This document shows positions 53,777 through 64,000 of a stretch of DNA of 64,000 bases, piece by piece. Below the pieces are notes generated by a model. It had not been told where the DNA came from, searched no databases, and saw only the letters and a program-made list of their open reading frames with translations. This DNA is from an uncultured Erythrobacter sp. (GTDB lineage Bacteria > Pseudomonadota > Alphaproteobacteria > Sphingomonadales > Sphingomonadaceae). The position numbers were made by a program, and so were the translations under genes. Every line of letters starts with the position of its first letter. Within the stretch, counting starts at the first letter, position 1. The stretch lies in the NCBI GenBank assembly GCA_947488755.1, contig CANLAD010000001.1, positions 3,109,501 to 3,173,500 of the forward strand, in the 5' to 3' direction.

Positions 53777-56700
53777 TCAGAATTCGCCGCGAATGCCAAG
53801 ATAGAAGAAGCGACCGCGCACGCCGATCGGGCGCACTAGGCTTCCCAAATATGGTTCTATGTCGAAGGCGTTGTTGATCCCGCCATAGACGTTCAATTGG
53901 TCGGCGACGTCGTAGCTGAAGAAGATGTCGCTGACTATCGAGCTGCCGGTGTCGCGCTGCGGCAAGGCGACGAAACTGTTGTCGTCTACAACCTGGACGG
54001 TATCGCCTTCGATTGAAACCTCCACGACTTCAATATTGTCGATACCCGGCGAAAGCTGGCTGCTCTCGAAGCGGCCATTATAACCCAGTGTAAGCCTGTC
54101 ATAATCCCAGCTGATGCCGAAATTGACAATCCATTCAGGGCTACCGAATTCGCCGAGGCCATCGTTGGTGATATCATTAGCGATACGCGCACGTTCCTGC
54201 TCGAGCGGGTCTTCGATTGCCGCAATCAGGACGTCGGCGGTCGCATCGAAAATCGTCTCTTCTTCAAGGAAATGAGTGCCAGTCGCAGACAGTCGAATGT
54301 CACCCAGATTGTCTCCTGGCACCGCAAAATCGTACGTGGCGGCAAAGTCGATGCCACGCGCGGTGATAGATCCGAGGTTGATGTTGCCGGAGGTAAAGTC
54401 GTTGATCAGCCCGTTATCAGGATCACGTACGATGGCATCGCAGAACTGGTTGTCGGTCGATGGCAAATCAACGCACGCCGATGCGATTTCAACGCCCGTC
54501 AGCGAGTCGATTGCGCCTTCGATACTGATGTCGTAATAATCTGCGATCAGCGTAAGGCCAGGTAGGAAGCTGGTGGGCTGGAACACGAACCCTGCGGTGA
54601 AGGTTTCTGCCTCCTCTTCCGACAGGTTCGGATTGCCCCCGGTCGTGCCCGAACGGAATGCCGAGGCGAAATCGGCCGGGTTGAAGCTGTCGCCGACGAA
54701 CTGGCGGCAATTCGCTTCACGGAACGCGCTGCCTGCATCGATGTTGGCGTCCGCGCATGGATCGGCGGTCAACCCGATCAGCGCAGGCGTAACCGGGCCG
54801 AATAGCTCGGCGAGGTTTGGCGCACGCACCGCAACCGAATAGGTGCCACGCAGTGTGAGGGCCGGGATCGGCTTGTAGCGCCCCCCAACCGTCCAGGCAG
54901 TCGTTCGCCCGATCGTGTTGTAGTCGGAGAAACGGATTGCTCCCGTCACTTCGAGCAGATCTACGAAGTCCATGTCCGCGAGAAGCGGAGCGCGAATCTC
55001 GCCGAACCCTTCATAAACCTCAATCGCGGGATCCTCGAAATCGGGATCGGGCGATGGGAAGATCGGGCCGGCATTGTTGGTCGCCTGTGTGATCGGTGGC
55101 GAATTCTGGAACGGGGACGGCGTGAACTGTGAGGTGTCGCGCCGATATTCGAAACCCGCAGCAAAGCCGACCGGTCCGCCGGGAAGCGAGAAGAAGCTCT
55201 CGGTGTCGCCTGCAATCGTCGCCAGCAATTGCTGCTGTGTCAGCACGGTCGAGTTGTTGATGTCGACGAAGGCGAAGTCGGCACCCGGTCCGACAATGGC
55301 GCCATCGCCGAGGATATTGATCGGCGCGCACTGGCCGTCGCCCGGCAGGAAGGTGAGCGCTTGGCCCAGCCCGTCATCGTTCGTTGGCGGCGCAGGAAAG
55401 GGCGAAACGCCGGGTGCCGAACCATCGAGCGACGAACGACAGATGATATCGCCGACCTGCGCGGAATCAGGGCCGATCTCGATGCCTTCACCGCCGCGAA
55501 TGGCTGTCGCGGTGGCGTCGTTGGCGATGAAGGTTGCGATGTTGTCGTCGGTCAGCGCAACAGCATCGATCGCGTAGTAATATCGGTCTTCGATCCGGAC
55601 ATTCTGGAATACCGACTGCACCTCGGTCCGCCCGTAATTATAGGATACCTCCCAGTCCCAGCCGAGATCGGGAATCTCGCCGCGCAGACCGCCTACGAGG
55701 CGCCAGGTGGTGCGCTCGGTATTCTCCAGCGGATCAATGTCGAAGTCGAGATTGTCGCGTGACACCGCGACTCCGACCGTCCCATCATTGTCGTCGTCAT
55801 CGTCATTGTCGATAAGATCCTGCAACTGATCCACCTGCGCCAGCAACTCGGCCGGTAGGAATGGATTGTCGAGCTGGAGCGGAATATCGTCACTGAACGG
55901 GATGCCCGCCTGGTCGAGCCCTTCAGTGAACGCGAACTTGCCGTCGAGAAACACTTCGACGTTCGAAGTGATCTCATAGTCTGCGGCCGCGCTTACGACG
56001 ACCTGATCGAGCTCTGGCAGGATGATGCCGTCGGGCGGGTTCTGGGTGATGCCATCGCCACCTAGCGCGGTGAACGGGTCGACCGCGATACCCGGATCGT
56101 ATCGGCGCAACACCCCATTATCGAAAATCTGCGCAAGTGGGATGTCGGTCCCGTCGATATCGGGTGTCGCGCCTAGGTTCGCCGCGGTCGCGCCTGCGAC
56201 GAATCCACTGGGGCCAACGCCGACCGAGATTACCCCCGACGCGCTCGAGATCGGGAGCGTCTGGTTGGGGAAGAAAGCGTTGTCCGGAATTTCGCCATCC
56301 GGAAGACCGAGGTCGGCTGCTGAAATGCCGAGCGCGTCGAGAACTGCCTGATTGGTCGGGCCGAAGCTCGAAATGCCGAGCCCGGCAAAATCGCGGTCGC
56401 CCCCGCGAAGAGGGGTTTGGCGGCGATATTCAGCGGAGAATACCGCGCTGCCGCGTCCGTCATCGAACGTGCCCCCGGTGGCGATAGAGGCGTAATAGCT
56501 CTCTGCATCGCCTTCATCGGAGACACCGGTGCGCAGGTTGTATTCAACCCCGTCGAAGTCCCGGCCCGAGCGTAGCTGAAAGTTCACGACGCCTGTCACG
56601 GCATCGGCGCCATAGATCGAGGAGGCACCACCAGTGAGCACCTCGACGCTGCGGATACGCGGTGTGGGGATCGCGTTGATGTCGACCGCCGCCGATCCAC

Positions 56701-57130
56701 CAGTGCCAGGCACATGACGTCGTCCATCGACTAATGCTAGCGTTCGGACTGTTCCAAGTTGTCGAAGATTGAGCAGGCTAAGGCCGAGGTCTGAGCTGTC
56801 ACCTGTCTCGCCCGCCGGTGTCTGGTTGACCGAATCGATACCGGGAAGCGATCCTTGCAGCGCCGGAATATCGCGCAGCAATGTTGCCAGATCGGCTTCA
56901 CCGGTGGTCGCGATCGTCTCCGCATCTACGACCGTGATTGGACTTGGCGCAGAGATGGGCGAATCGATTGCGATGCGAGAGCCGGTGACCACGATCTCCT
57001 CCACCACCGGTTCTTCCTCCTCAATGGCGGCAGGTAGCGGTTCGCCGGTGGTCTGCGCATGCGCAGCGAGCGGCAGGGCGCTGGCGGCGGTAAGCAACAG
57101 AGCGTGGCGCGAGATCGTGGTTGGTTTCAT
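53777..57130 (-). CDS. TonB-dependent receptor, very large sphingomonad type
   Basis: A signal peptide (LLTAASALPLAAHAQ) precedes a TonB box (VEEIVVTGSRI), a plug (LATLLRDIPALQGSLPG, TLALVDGRRHVPG, VEVLTGGASSIYGADAVTGVVNF) and an extended barrel ending YLGIRGEF. At 1117 residues it is in the size class of receptors taking up peptides, glycans or other large ligands. A good promoter (57181-57209) and AGGGAAA precede it. It is divergent from a secreted M14 carboxypeptidase, which supports a peptide-related ligand by context. Confidence 0.93.
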   Translation of the reverse strand: MKPTTISRHALLLTAASALPLAAHAQTTGEPLPAAIEEEEPVVEEIVVTGSRIAIDSPISAPSPITVVDAETIATTGEADLATLLRDIPALQGSLPGIDSVNQTPAGETGDSSDLGLSLLNLRQLGTVRTLALVDGRRHVPGTGGSAAVDINAIPTPRIRSVEVLTGGASSIYGADAVTGVVNFQLRSGRDFDGVEYNLRTGVSDEGDAESYYASIATGGTFDDGRGSAVFSAEYRRQTPLRGGDRDFAGLGISSFGPTNQAVLDALGISAADLGLPDGEIPDNAFFPNQTLPISSASGVISVGVGPSGFVAGATAANLGATPDIDGTDIPLAQIFDNGVLRRYDPGIAVDPFTALGGDGITQNPPDGIILPELDQVVVSAAADYEITSNVEVFLDGKFAFTEGLDQAGIPFSDDIPLQLDNPFLPAELLAQVDQLQDLIDNDDDDDNDGTVGVAVSRDNLDFDIDPLENTERTTWRLVGGLRGEIPDLGWDWEVSYNYGRTEVQSVFQNVRIEDRYYYAIDAVALTDDNIATFIANDATATAIRGGEGIEIGPDSAQVGDIICRSSLDGSAPGVSPFPAPPTNDDGLGQALTFLPGDGQCAPINILGDGAIVGPGADFAFVDINNSTVLTQQQLLATIAGDTESFFSLPGGPVGFAAGFEYRRDTSQFTPSPFQNSPPITQATNNAGPIFPSPDPDFEDPAIEVYEGFGEIRAPLLADMDFVDLLEVTGAIRFSDYNTIGRTTAWTVGGRYKPIPALTLRGTYSVAVRAPNLAELFGPVTPALIGLTADPCADANIDAGSAFREANCRQFVGDSFNPADFASAFRSGTTGGNPNLSEEEAETFTAGFVFQPTSFLPGLTLIADYYDISIEGAIDSLTGVEIASACVDLPSTDNQFCDAIVRDPDNGLINDFTSGNINLGSITARGIDFAATYDFAVPGDNLGDIRLSATGTHFLEEETIFDATADVLIAAIEDPLEQERARIANDITNDGLGEFGSPEWIVNFGISWDYDRLTLGYNGRFESSQLSPGIDNIEVVEVSIEGDTVQVVDDNSFVALPQRDTGSSIVSDIFFSYDVADQLNVYGGINNAFDIEPYLGSLVRPIGVRGRFFYLGIRGEF

Positions 57131-57180
57131 GATTTTCCCTGTTGCTTAAACAGCGCGCGAACAGCGTGCTGCGATGCAAC

Positions 57181-57209
57181 AGAATTCAGGCTTGCCCTCT
57201 TTGTGTCAA
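57181..57209 (-). promoter_or_regulatory. predicted sigma-70-type promoter of the large TonB receptor
   Basis: On the minus strand a perfect TTGACA is followed after 17 nt by AATTCT, about 51 nt before the ATG. The -10 is weak but spacing is ideal. Confidence 0.5.
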
Positions 57210-57430
57210 GGCGATTACAGCATAATCTTATGGAAATAGCGCGGGCGTGGTAATCTTGTTACAACTGTTGAGCAGAAAACAGCGGCTTCCCATCATTTGC
57301 CGTGGATCGTATCTGTGAAGCGCCATCCCGGATCCGCGCATGGCGCTCTCGCCCTTGACCTTGCACGGCCTGTCGCCGACCACCCGTGTCCAGCGTAATT
57401 TCTTCCACGCCAACATTGGAAAAGAACCGA
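57210..57430. other. rest of the divergent region before the M14 peptidase
   Basis: The 300-bp region between the divergent receptor and peptidase genes (57131-57430) holds the receptor promoter. For the peptidase I see only the partly symmetric CTTGTTACAACTGTTGAG near 57250, and GGAAAAG before the ATG at 57431. No ORF is supported. Confidence 0.35.
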
Positions 57431-60061
57431 ATGAAAATGGATGTGCTCGGGCGCCTGTTCGTGATGCTGGCGGCACTGGGGATCGCCATATCCGCCCCGG
57501 CGGCGCGCGCGCAGTCGTTCCTCCCCGGCCAGTTCGACCCCGATATTCCGACACTCTCGCAAACGGTCGGTCACGAACCGGGAGAGCGCATCACGTCGCC
57601 CACCGAAGCGCTGGATTATCTCGAAGCGCTGGTTGCCGTTGCGCCGGATCGTGTTCGGATGGTCGAATACGCGACCAGCTGGGAGGGCCGCCCGTTGCAC
57701 TATGTGGTCATTTCGGCTCCGCAGAACATGGCACGGCTCGATGCGATCCGGGCCGACCTTGCGAACGTCGCGGCAGGCCAGCCCAGCAATGGCGCGGCTC
57801 TTCCGGTCACCTGGCTCGCCTATGGCGTCCACGGCAACGAAATATCTTCGACCGACGCGGCTCTGATGAGCGTGTATCACCTGCTCGCTGCGCAGGGCGA
57901 ACCGCGGATCGAGCAGATCCTGAACGAAACCATCGTCGTCATCGATCCAATGCAGAACCCCGATGGCCGCGCGCGCTTCGTCAATCACTTCCGCGGCGCG
58001 GTCGGGATCGAGCCCGCCAGTGACCGGCAGGCCGCCGAACACGACGAAACCTGGCCGAGTGGGCGGGTCAATCACTACATGTTCGATCTGAACCGCGACT
58101 GGTTCACGTTGAGCCAACCCGAGACGCGCGGGAAGATCGCCGCCATGCGTGAGTGGGCTCCGGTGGTGGTGGTCGACGTGCATGAAATGGGCGGCGACAA
58201 CACCTACTTCTTCTCGCCCGCCGCCCGTCCGATCAACCCGAACATCACGCCCTCGCAGCGGCAGGCCTACGAAATCATCGGACGCAACAACGCCGTCTGG
58301 TTCGACCGGATCGGCGAGCCTTACTTCACGCGCGAGGTCTACGACCTGTTCTATCCCGGATACGGCGACACCTGGAACACGCATCAGGGCGCGATCGGCA
58401 GCACGTATGAGCAGGGATCGGCGCGCGGTCTGGTGTTCGAGCGGCGCGATGGAACCGAGCTGACCTATGCCGAGGGGGTGCGCAATCACTTTGTCGCAAG
58501 CCTTGCGACCGCTGAGGCGGTGGCGCAGAATGCGGACCGGTTCCTGTCCGATTACGCCGATTATCGTCGCCAGAACGCGGCCGGTGCGGCCGGGCGGGGA
58601 AGCTACGTCATCGACCTCGCGCAGCGACGCTGGAACGCCGAAGCGCTCGGCCGCAGGCTCGCCGCGCAGGGCGTCACCGTGTTTCGCGCGGACGGCCCGG
58701 CGAGCGCGTGCGGCACCCCTTATCCGCAAGGCTACATCGCGGTGCCGCAGGCGCAGCCCGCCGCGCGGCTGGTGCGCAGCCTGCTGGACAAGGACACGCC
58801 GCTGCCGCGCGCCTTCGTGACGGAGCAGGAGCAGCGCCGGACAGAAGATCTGCCGCATGAGCTGTACGATGTGACCGCGTGGTCGGTCGGCCTCATGTCG
58901 GGCCTCAAGGTCGATCTTTGCGGGTCCGCCGTGAGCGCCAGTGCGCTTTCCGAAAACGCTCCGATTGCTCCGGTGCTGTCGGGCGGCGGAGACTTCGGGG
59001 TAGCGGTTCCGTGGACGGATTCGGGACAGGCACGGCTCGTCACCCTGGCCCTGCGTGAGGGTCTGGAAGGGCGCGTGACCGACGAAGCCTTCACCAAGGA
59101 CGGGCGAACCTATCCGCGCGGTACCGTAGTGTTCGCGGCCGCTTCCAACGATGCGGAGCGGATGGGACGGCTGCGTGCTCTGGCTCGCGAGGTCGGCGCG
59201 GAAACCGTCGCGCTGTCGTCGAGCTGGGTCGAGGACGGGCCGAACCTCGGGAGCGCCGCGTTCGCGCGCCTCACCCTGCCGAGCGTTGCGATGGCGTGGG
59301 ACGAAGGCGTCTCGCAATTGAGCGCGGGCGCCATGCGCTATGTGCTCGAGCAGCGGCTGGGCCTGCCGGTCGTGCCGATCCGCACCCACCGCTTTGGCCG
59401 CGCGGACCTTTCCGATTACGACGTGCTGCTGATCCCCGACGGTTCGCCCGCGGGACAATTGGGCAAGGGCGGAATGGAGACGATCCGCGCCTTTGTCGAA
59501 CGCGGCGGCGTGCTGGTAGCGGTCGGCAACAGCGTGAGGGCGTTTGCGGATGGGGATGATCCGCTGCTGGCGGTGAAGCGCGAGGCAGCGCTGGGACGCG
59601 AACCCGATGCGGACGAGGACGACGCGGGGTCGCTGGCAGAAGCGCGCGAAATCGCGAGCGAGGACGATTATCGCGAGGCGATCGCCGATCAGGAAGCTTT
59701 GCCCGATACCCTCCCCGGAGCGCTGCTGAACACAGTCGCCGACACCGAGCATTTCCTCTCGGCGGGCTATGATGATGGCGCGGTGGTTCTGGCGAGCGGA
59801 TCGCAGATTTTCACTCCGCTCGACCGCGATGACGGCAGCAATGTCCTGCGGTTCGCCGCTGCGGATGAACTGATTGCGAGCGGCTATGTCTGGGATGAGA
59901 ACCGGCGGCAACTGGCGTTCAAACCGTACCTGATGGCGCAGCCCACCGGGCGGGGTCTAGCGATCGGCTTCGCGCATGATCCCTCGACCCGAGCGTATCT
60001 CGACGGGCTGGACCTGCTGATCGCGAATGCCGTTCTGGTTGCGCCGTCGCGCGTTCGATGA
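57431..60061 (+). CDS. secreted M14-family zinc carboxypeptidase with C-terminal amidotransferase-like domain
   Basis: A signal peptide (FVMLAALGIAISAPAARAQ) leads into an M14 catalytic domain: zinc ligands in YGVHGNEISS (HxxE) and VVVVDVHEMGG (His), with substrate-region PMQNPDGRARF and FDLNRDWF. About 350 residues on, the C-terminal part shows a class-I glutamine-amidotransferase-like fold (YDVLLIPDGSPAGQLGKGGMETIRAFVERGGVLVAVG). Total length about 876 residues, periplasmic or outer-surface. The ATG at 57431 (or 57437) is preferred to 57386. It is followed 70 nt later by a 5-oxoprolinase gene and is divergent from a TonB receptor, consistent with peptide use. Confidence 0.9.
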   Translation: MKMDVLGRLFVMLAALGIAISAPAARAQSFLPGQFDPDIPTLSQTVGHEPGERITSPTEALDYLEALVAVAPDRVRMVEYATSWEGRPLHYVVISAPQNMARLDAIRADLANVAAGQPSNGAALPVTWLAYGVHGNEISSTDAALMSVYHLLAAQGEPRIEQILNETIVVIDPMQNPDGRARFVNHFRGAVGIEPASDRQAAEHDETWPSGRVNHYMFDLNRDWFTLSQPETRGKIAAMREWAPVVVVDVHEMGGDNTYFFSPAARPINPNITPSQRQAYEIIGRNNAVWFDRIGEPYFTREVYDLFYPGYGDTWNTHQGAIGSTYEQGSARGLVFERRDGTELTYAEGVRNHFVASLATAEAVAQNADRFLSDYADYRRQNAAGAAGRGSYVIDLAQRRWNAEALGRRLAAQGVTVFRADGPASACGTPYPQGYIAVPQAQPAARLVRSLLDKDTPLPRAFVTEQEQRRTEDLPHELYDVTAWSVGLMSGLKVDLCGSAVSASALSENAPIAPVLSGGGDFGVAVPWTDSGQARLVTLALREGLEGRVTDEAFTKDGRTYPRGTVVFAAASNDAERMGRLRALAREVGAETVALSSSWVEDGPNLGSAAFARLTLPSVAMAWDEGVSQLSAGAMRYVLEQRLGLPVVPIRTHRFGRADLSDYDVLLIPDGSPAGQLGKGGMETIRAFVERGGVLVAVGNSVRAFADGDDPLLAVKREAALGREPDADEDDAGSLAEAREIASEDDYREAIADQEALPDTLPGALLNTVADTEHFLSAGYDDGAVVLASGSQIFTPLDRDDGSNVLRFAAADELIASGYVWDENRRQLAFKPYLMAQPTGRGLAIGFAHDPSTRAYLDGLDLLIANAVLVAPSRVR

Positions 60062-60131
60062 GGAACACAAAGTGTGCTGAAGGTGGCTGAACGGGTTTGA
60101 ACTCGGCCCGGGCCCATGCAAAGCGGGGCTT

Positions 60132-63100
60132 ATGAGTACCGACCAGCCCGAAGGCGCGTGGCGCTTTGCGATCGATCGCGGCGGCACCTTCACCGATGTC
60201 GTTGCGACCACGCCGGACGGGCGGTTGGTGACCGACAAACTGCTGTCCGAAAACTCCGATCGTTACGATGACGCTGCGAGCGAGGCGGTGCGTCGCCTCA
60301 TGGAGCGGCATGGGCACGGCCCCATCGCCGAACTGCGGATCGGCACCACGGTCGCAACCAACGCGCTGCTTGAGCGCAAGGGCGAGCGGCTGGCGCTGGC
60401 GGTTACCCGGGGCTTTGGCGATGCCCTGCGGATCGGGACGCAGGCGCGGCCAGACATTTTCGCGCGGCATATTGTCCTGCCGGAACAATTGCCCGCGCAG
60501 GTGATCGAGATCGACGAGCGAATTGGCGTTGATGGCGAAGTGCTGCGCCCGCTCGACGAAGCGGCGGCGCTCGCGCAGTTCGCGGACTTGCGAAACGACG
60601 GCTTCGACGCGCTCGCGATCGTCCTGATGCACGGCTGGAAACATCGTGCGCATGAAGAGCGCCTCGCCGCCATCGCGCGGGAGATCGGCTTCGCGCAGGT
60701 CAGCGTCAGCCACGAAATCGCGCCGCTGATCCGCCTTATCCCCCGTGGGGACACCACCGTCGTCGATGGCTATCTCTCGCCGGTCCTTACTCGCTACACT
60801 GACACCCTGCGTGCGAGGCTGCCGGAATGCGAGCGGCTGCGCTTCATGCAGTCGAACGGCGGCCTCGCCGAGATCGACGCCTTTCGCGGCAAGGATGCGA
60901 TCCTGTCGGGCCCGGCAGGCGGGGTTGTCGGGATGGTCGCGGCGTCCGAGCCACTTGGCGCGTCACGATTGATCGGCTTTGACATGGGCGGGACCAGCAC
61001 CGATGTCGCGCACTATGCCGGGGAATACGAGCTGACCGGCGATAGCGTGATCTCGGGCGTACGCATCGCCGCGCCGATGATGAAAATCCACACCGTTGCG
61101 GCTGGCGGTGGCTCGATCTGCAGCTTCGACGGAGCACGGTTTCGGGTCGGGCCGGAGAGCGCGGGCGCCGATCCCGGCCCCGCCTGCTACCGCAGGGGCG
61201 GCCAGCTGACGCTCACCGATTGCAACCTTGCGCTCGGCCGGATCGACCCGGCGTTCTTCCCGCCCGTGTTCGGCCCCGATGGCAGCGAACCGCTTGATGG
61301 CCAGGCATCGCGCGAGCGGCTGGAGGCCATCGCCGCGACCCTCCCCGACGCGCGTTCGATAGAGGATATCGCGCGCGGCTTTCTCGCCATCGCGGTCGAC
61401 AATATGGCGAATGCGATCCGCAAGATCTCCGTGGCGCGCGGATATGACGTGACCACCTATTCGCTCGCCTGCTTCGGCGGCGCGGGCGGGCAACACGCGT
61501 GCAAGGTCGCCGACGAGCTGGGGATCGAGACTGTGCTGGTCCACCCGCTCGCCGGGATGCTGTCGGCCTACGGCATCGGTCTCGCGCCGGTGAAGGCGAT
61601 CCGTGAGACCAGCATCGTCACACCGCTCCACGATGGCTTCGACGAGCAGCTTTCGGCCCTCGAAAACAAAGCGCGCATGGCGTTAGAGGAACAGGGGTTT
61701 AATCCGAGCGATATCGCGCTGGAGCGCCGGGCACGCCTGCGGTTCGAAGGCAGCGACACGATGCTGATCGTTGATATTGCCGCCCCTGCCGCGATGGACG
61801 AGACGTTCCGCCGCCTGCATCGCCAACGCTTCGGCTATGGCGACGACAAATCCGCCATCATCGTCGAGGCGCTGAGCATCGAGGCGAGCGCGACATCCGG
61901 AGGGCTCGCAAACGCCGCGGTCGAACCGGCCCAGACGCCCGGCGAGGCGTCCGGATCGTGGCCGACCTTCGATCGTACCCAATTGCATGATGGCCAGACT
62001 ATCGCGGGTCCGGCACTGGTCGTCGATCCCGGGTCCACAACCGCTATCGAGCCCGGTTGGCAGGCACGGCTTGCACCCGACGGCACGCTTGTCTGCAACC
62101 GCGCCACGCCGCTTGACCGCCACCGCGCTGCGGGCACCGAGGTCGATCCCGTCCGGCTCGAAATCTTCAACAACCTCTTCCGCGCCATTGCCGAGGAGAT
62201 GGGCGTCGTGCTGCAATCGACGGCCCGTTCGGTGAACATCAAGGAGCGGCTCGATTTCTCCTGCGCGCTGTTCGATGCAAGCGGCAACCTCATCGCCAAC
62301 GCGCCGCACATCCCGGTCCATCTGGGGTCGATGGGCGACAGCATCGCGCGGGTGATCGAGGCGCGCGGGCCGGACGCGGACGGCAGGGCGCGCGACGGGC
62401 GCGGTTTCCGGCGCGGCGATGCGTATGTTCTCAACGATCCCTTTCGCGGCGGCACGCACCTGCCCGATATCACCGTGATCGTGCCGGTGTTCTACGGCGA
62501 TACCGGCGGGAGGCCCGACGCCTTCGTCGCTGCGCGCGGGCACCATGCCGATATTGGCGGGATCGCACCCGGATCCATGCCACCGGACAGCCGCTCGATC
62601 GAAGAGGAGGGCGTGCTGATCGACAATCTCCTGATGGTCGAGGAAGGCGCGTTCCGCGAAGGCGCGGTGCGGGCTGCACTGGCGGATGCGAAGCACCCCG
62701 CGCGCAACCCCGATCGCAATCTCTCCGACCTGCGCGCCCAGCTTGCCGCCTGCACGCGCGGGGCCGAATTGCTTGGCGCTGCGGCGGGGGAGCAGGGCGC
62801 GGACGTGGTCGCCGCCTACATGGGTCACGTCATCGCCAATGCCGAGGAAAGCGTGCGCCGCCTGCTGGATCGGCTCGAGGACGGCGAGTTCGCGTCCGAG
62901 ATGGACAATGGCGCGGTGGTGAAGGTCGCAATCCGCATCGACCGCGAAGCGCGTTCGGCGGTGTTCGACTTCACCGGCACCAGCGACCAGCTGCCCGGCA
63001 ATTTCAACGCCCCGCGCTCGATCACCCGCGCCGCCGCGCTCTACGTCCTGCGCACGCTGATCGACGACGACATTCCGATGAACGATGGCTGCCTGCGCCC

Positions 63101-63725
63101 GGTCGAGCTGATCGTGCCCGCAGGCTCGATGCTGAACCCGCAGCCGGGCGCGGCAGTCGTCGCGGGCAATGTGGAAACCAGCCAGGTCGTCACCGACACC
63201 TTGTTTGCCGCGACGCGCATGCTCGCGCCGAGCCAGGGGACGATGAACAATTTCACCTTCGGCAATGAAAGCCAGCAATATTACGAGACGATCTGCGGCG
63301 GCTCGGGCGCGGGGCCGGACCATCCGGGCACCAGCGCGGTGCAGACGCACATGACGAACAGCCGCCTGACCGATCCCGAAATCCTGGAAACGCGCCTTCC
63401 GGTCCGGGTCGAGAGCTTCGCGATTCGGCGCGGCTCGGGCGGGGAGGGCGCCAATCATGGGGGCGAGGGGGTCGATCGGCGGGTCACTTTCCTCGAAAAG
63501 ATGCGTGCCAACATCCTCGCCAATCGCCGCATCGTGCCGCCGCGCGGCATTTGCGGAGGCGGGGACGCCAAGCAGGGGCGCAACTGGATCGAACGCGCGG
63601 ACGGAACCTGCGAAGAGCTGGGCGCAACCGGATTCGCAACAATGCAGCCCGGCGATACCTTCATCATCCAGACCCCTGGCGGCGGCGGCTTCGGGAAGGT
63701 GGCGGCGCGACGAGTGACTCGGTAA
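60132..63725 (+). CDS. 5-oxoprolinase (OplAH type, fused HyuA/HyuB)
   Basis: The 1197-residue protein fuses a HyuA part ([47 protein letters not shown]) to a HyuB part starting near residue 675 ([56 protein letters not shown]). This matches ATP-dependent 5-oxoprolinase, which opens pyroglutamate to glutamate, or the related hydantoinase/acetone carboxylase class; the single-chain fusion favours oxoprolinase. It follows the M14 peptidase on the same strand, so pyroglutamate released from peptides is a plausible substrate. Confidence 0.88.
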   Translation: MSTDQPEGAWRFAIDRGGTFTDVVATTPDGRLVTDKLLSENSDRYDDAASEAVRRLMERHGHGPIAELRIGTTVATNALLERKGERLALAVTRGFGDALRIGTQARPDIFARHIVLPEQLPAQVIEIDERIGVDGEVLRPLDEAAALAQFADLRNDGFDALAIVLMHGWKHRAHEERLAAIAREIGFAQVSVSHEIAPLIRLIPRGDTTVVDGYLSPVLTRYTDTLRARLPECERLRFMQSNGGLAEIDAFRGKDAILSGPAGGVVGMVAASEPLGASRLIGFDMGGTSTDVAHYAGEYELTGDSVISGVRIAAPMMKIHTVAAGGGSICSFDGARFRVGPESAGADPGPACYRRGGQLTLTDCNLALGRIDPAFFPPVFGPDGSEPLDGQASRERLEAIAATLPDARSIEDIARGFLAIAVDNMANAIRKISVARGYDVTTYSLACFGGAGGQHACKVADELGIETVLVHPLAGMLSAYGIGLAPVKAIRETSIVTPLHDGFDEQLSALENKARMALEEQGFNPSDIALERRARLRFEGSDTMLIVDIAAPAAMDETFRRLHRQRFGYGDDKSAIIVEALSIEASATSGGLANAAVEPAQTPGEASGSWPTFDRTQLHDGQTIAGPALVVDPGSTTAIEPGWQARLAPDGTLVCNRATPLDRHRAAGTEVDPVRLEIFNNLFRAIAEEMGVVLQSTARSVNIKERLDFSCALFDASGNLIANAPHIPVHLGSMGDSIARVIEARGPDADGRARDGRGFRRGDAYVLNDPFRGGTHLPDITVIVPVFYGDTGGRPDAFVAARGHHADIGGIAPGSMPPDSRSIEEEGVLIDNLLMVEEGAFREGAVRAALADAKHPARNPDRNLSDLRAQLAACTRGAELLGAAAGEQGADVVAAYMGHVIANAEESVRRLLDRLEDGEFASEMDNGAVVKVAIRIDREARSAVFDFTGTSDQLPGNFNAPRSITRAAALYVLRTLIDDDIPMNDGCLRPVELIVPAGSMLNPQPGAAVVAGNVETSQVVTDTLFAATRMLAPSQGTMNNFTFGNESQQYYETICGGSGAGPDHPGTSAVQTHMTNSRLTDPEILETRLPVRVESFAIRRGSGGEGANHGGEGVDRRVTFLEKMRANILANRRIVPPRGICGGGDAKQGRNWIERADGTCEELGATGFATMQPGDTFIIQTPGGGGFGKVAARRVTR

Positions 63726-64000
63726 ATCGAGCGCGCGCGATCATCCCGACAAACCAGGCCGACAGCATCGTGATCCGCCCATTGAACCTTTTGCAGGTGG
63801 ACCGGCGGTTCGTGTCTCACCATCGCGGAGGTACGCCCGCCTTGGAAAAGAGGTGCGACGCGTAACCGGCTCGCGCGGCACTGAAAGATGCTGCTACGGG
63901 ACAGCGAGCGGACGATGTTTGCGAAGACGGGCAGCGCCTGCGCCATTTTCTTCAAATACAAGGACCGCCTTCGATTGCCGGGTTACGCCATGCCCGGATG
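63726..64000. other. end of window, no supported gene
   Basis: These 275 bp after the 5-oxoprolinase contain only short overlapping ORFs with no recognisable protein. A minus-strand ORF at 63455-63961 is mostly a shadow of the oxoprolinase. No terminator is clear. Confidence 0.4.

Noticed and set aside
57293-59911. 872-residue minus-strand ORF
   Set aside because: It is the antisense shadow of the M14 peptidase gene; high GC at third positions removes stops. It has no recognisable motif and the plus strand has signal peptide and zinc motifs.
61683-63458. 591-residue minus-strand ORF
   Set aside because: Antisense shadow of the 5-oxoprolinase gene, His/Arg/Asp-rich composition with no family motif.
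63455-63961. 168-residue minus-strand ORF near the window end
   Set aside because: Most of it overlaps the oxoprolinase; the unique part has no recognisable domain and no good ribosome-binding site.
1-64000. Prophage, insertion sequence, integron, CRISPR or toxin-antitoxin system
   Set aside because: No transposase, integrase, cas, phage structural gene, regularly spaced repeat or recognisable TA pair was found on either strand.

Overview
The window looks like chromosome from an alphaproteobacterium of the order Sphingomonadales, most likely an Erythrobacteraceae-type aerobic anoxygenic phototroph. The evidence is high GC, dense short-spaced genes, four large TonB-dependent receptors, an NDUFA12-type complex I subunit gene, sphingomonad-style MASE1 and CrbS-like kinases, and two bacteriochlorophyll biosynthesis genes (bchE, bchJ). 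I saw no prophage, insertion sequence, CRISPR array or rRNA. One tRNA gene (tRNA-Trp, CCA) is present.

Layout. 1-4.3 kb is an acetate-switch module: the C-terminal part of a CrbS-like hybrid kinase, a CrbR-like LuxR regulator and acs, with a DcaP-type porin divergent from acs. 5.8-10.1 kb holds a sulfotransferase, a YhhQ-type queuosine precursor transporter, a CNT nucleoside transporter with a long charged insertion, and a 2OG-Fe(II) oxygenase. 10.4-19.7 kb has an Oar-like TonB receptor, a MASE1 hybrid kinase, a TonB-like energy transducer, a mannose-1-phosphate guanylyltransferase and a stand-alone receiver protein. 19.8-24.3 kb has a telA / xpaC-like / PHA-granule-region operon divergent from a DUF389 membrane protein and a MAPEG protein. 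24.3-29.1 kb has a fatty acyl-AMP ligase, recX, a DUF192 lipoprotein, an NDUFA12 homologue, a DUF2155 lipoprotein and aat.

29.2-37.1 kb is the secE-nusG-rplK-rplA ribosomal/transcription locus, and it is interrupted twice. An AGCS amino-acid symporter and a 48-residue ORF separate tRNA-Trp from secE. A 3 kb opposite-strand block (pspA-like, bchE, bchJ) separates nusG from rplK. A near-consensus FNR-type box lies 77 nt upstream of bchE, which fits an oxygen-independent cyclase. A candidate regulatory stem-loop sits just before the rplK ribosome-binding site, and a perfect 38-nt palindrome follows rplA.

37.2-42.1 kb carries redox genes (GMC alcohol oxidase type, Baeyer-Villiger monooxygenase) and a CinA-like protein. 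42.2-47.0 kb has two TonB receptors. 47.1-53.7 kb is a catabolic block: acyl-CoA dehydrogenase and enoyl-CoA hydratase on one strand; a thiolase and a thiolase-like protein on the other; then hppD coupled to an unassigned VOC-fold gene behind a clear promoter/operator. 53.8-63.7 kb reads as a peptide-scavenging set: a TonB receptor divergent from a secreted M14 carboxypeptidase and an OplAH-type 5-oxoprolinase.

Gene functions are inferred from recognised motifs and family knowledge. No database search was run. Promoters and operators are pattern matches only. The most unusual features are the bchE/bchJ block inside the ribosomal locus with its FNR-like box, the hppD operator with its coupled VOC gene, the rplK leader structure, and the CNT transporter insertion.
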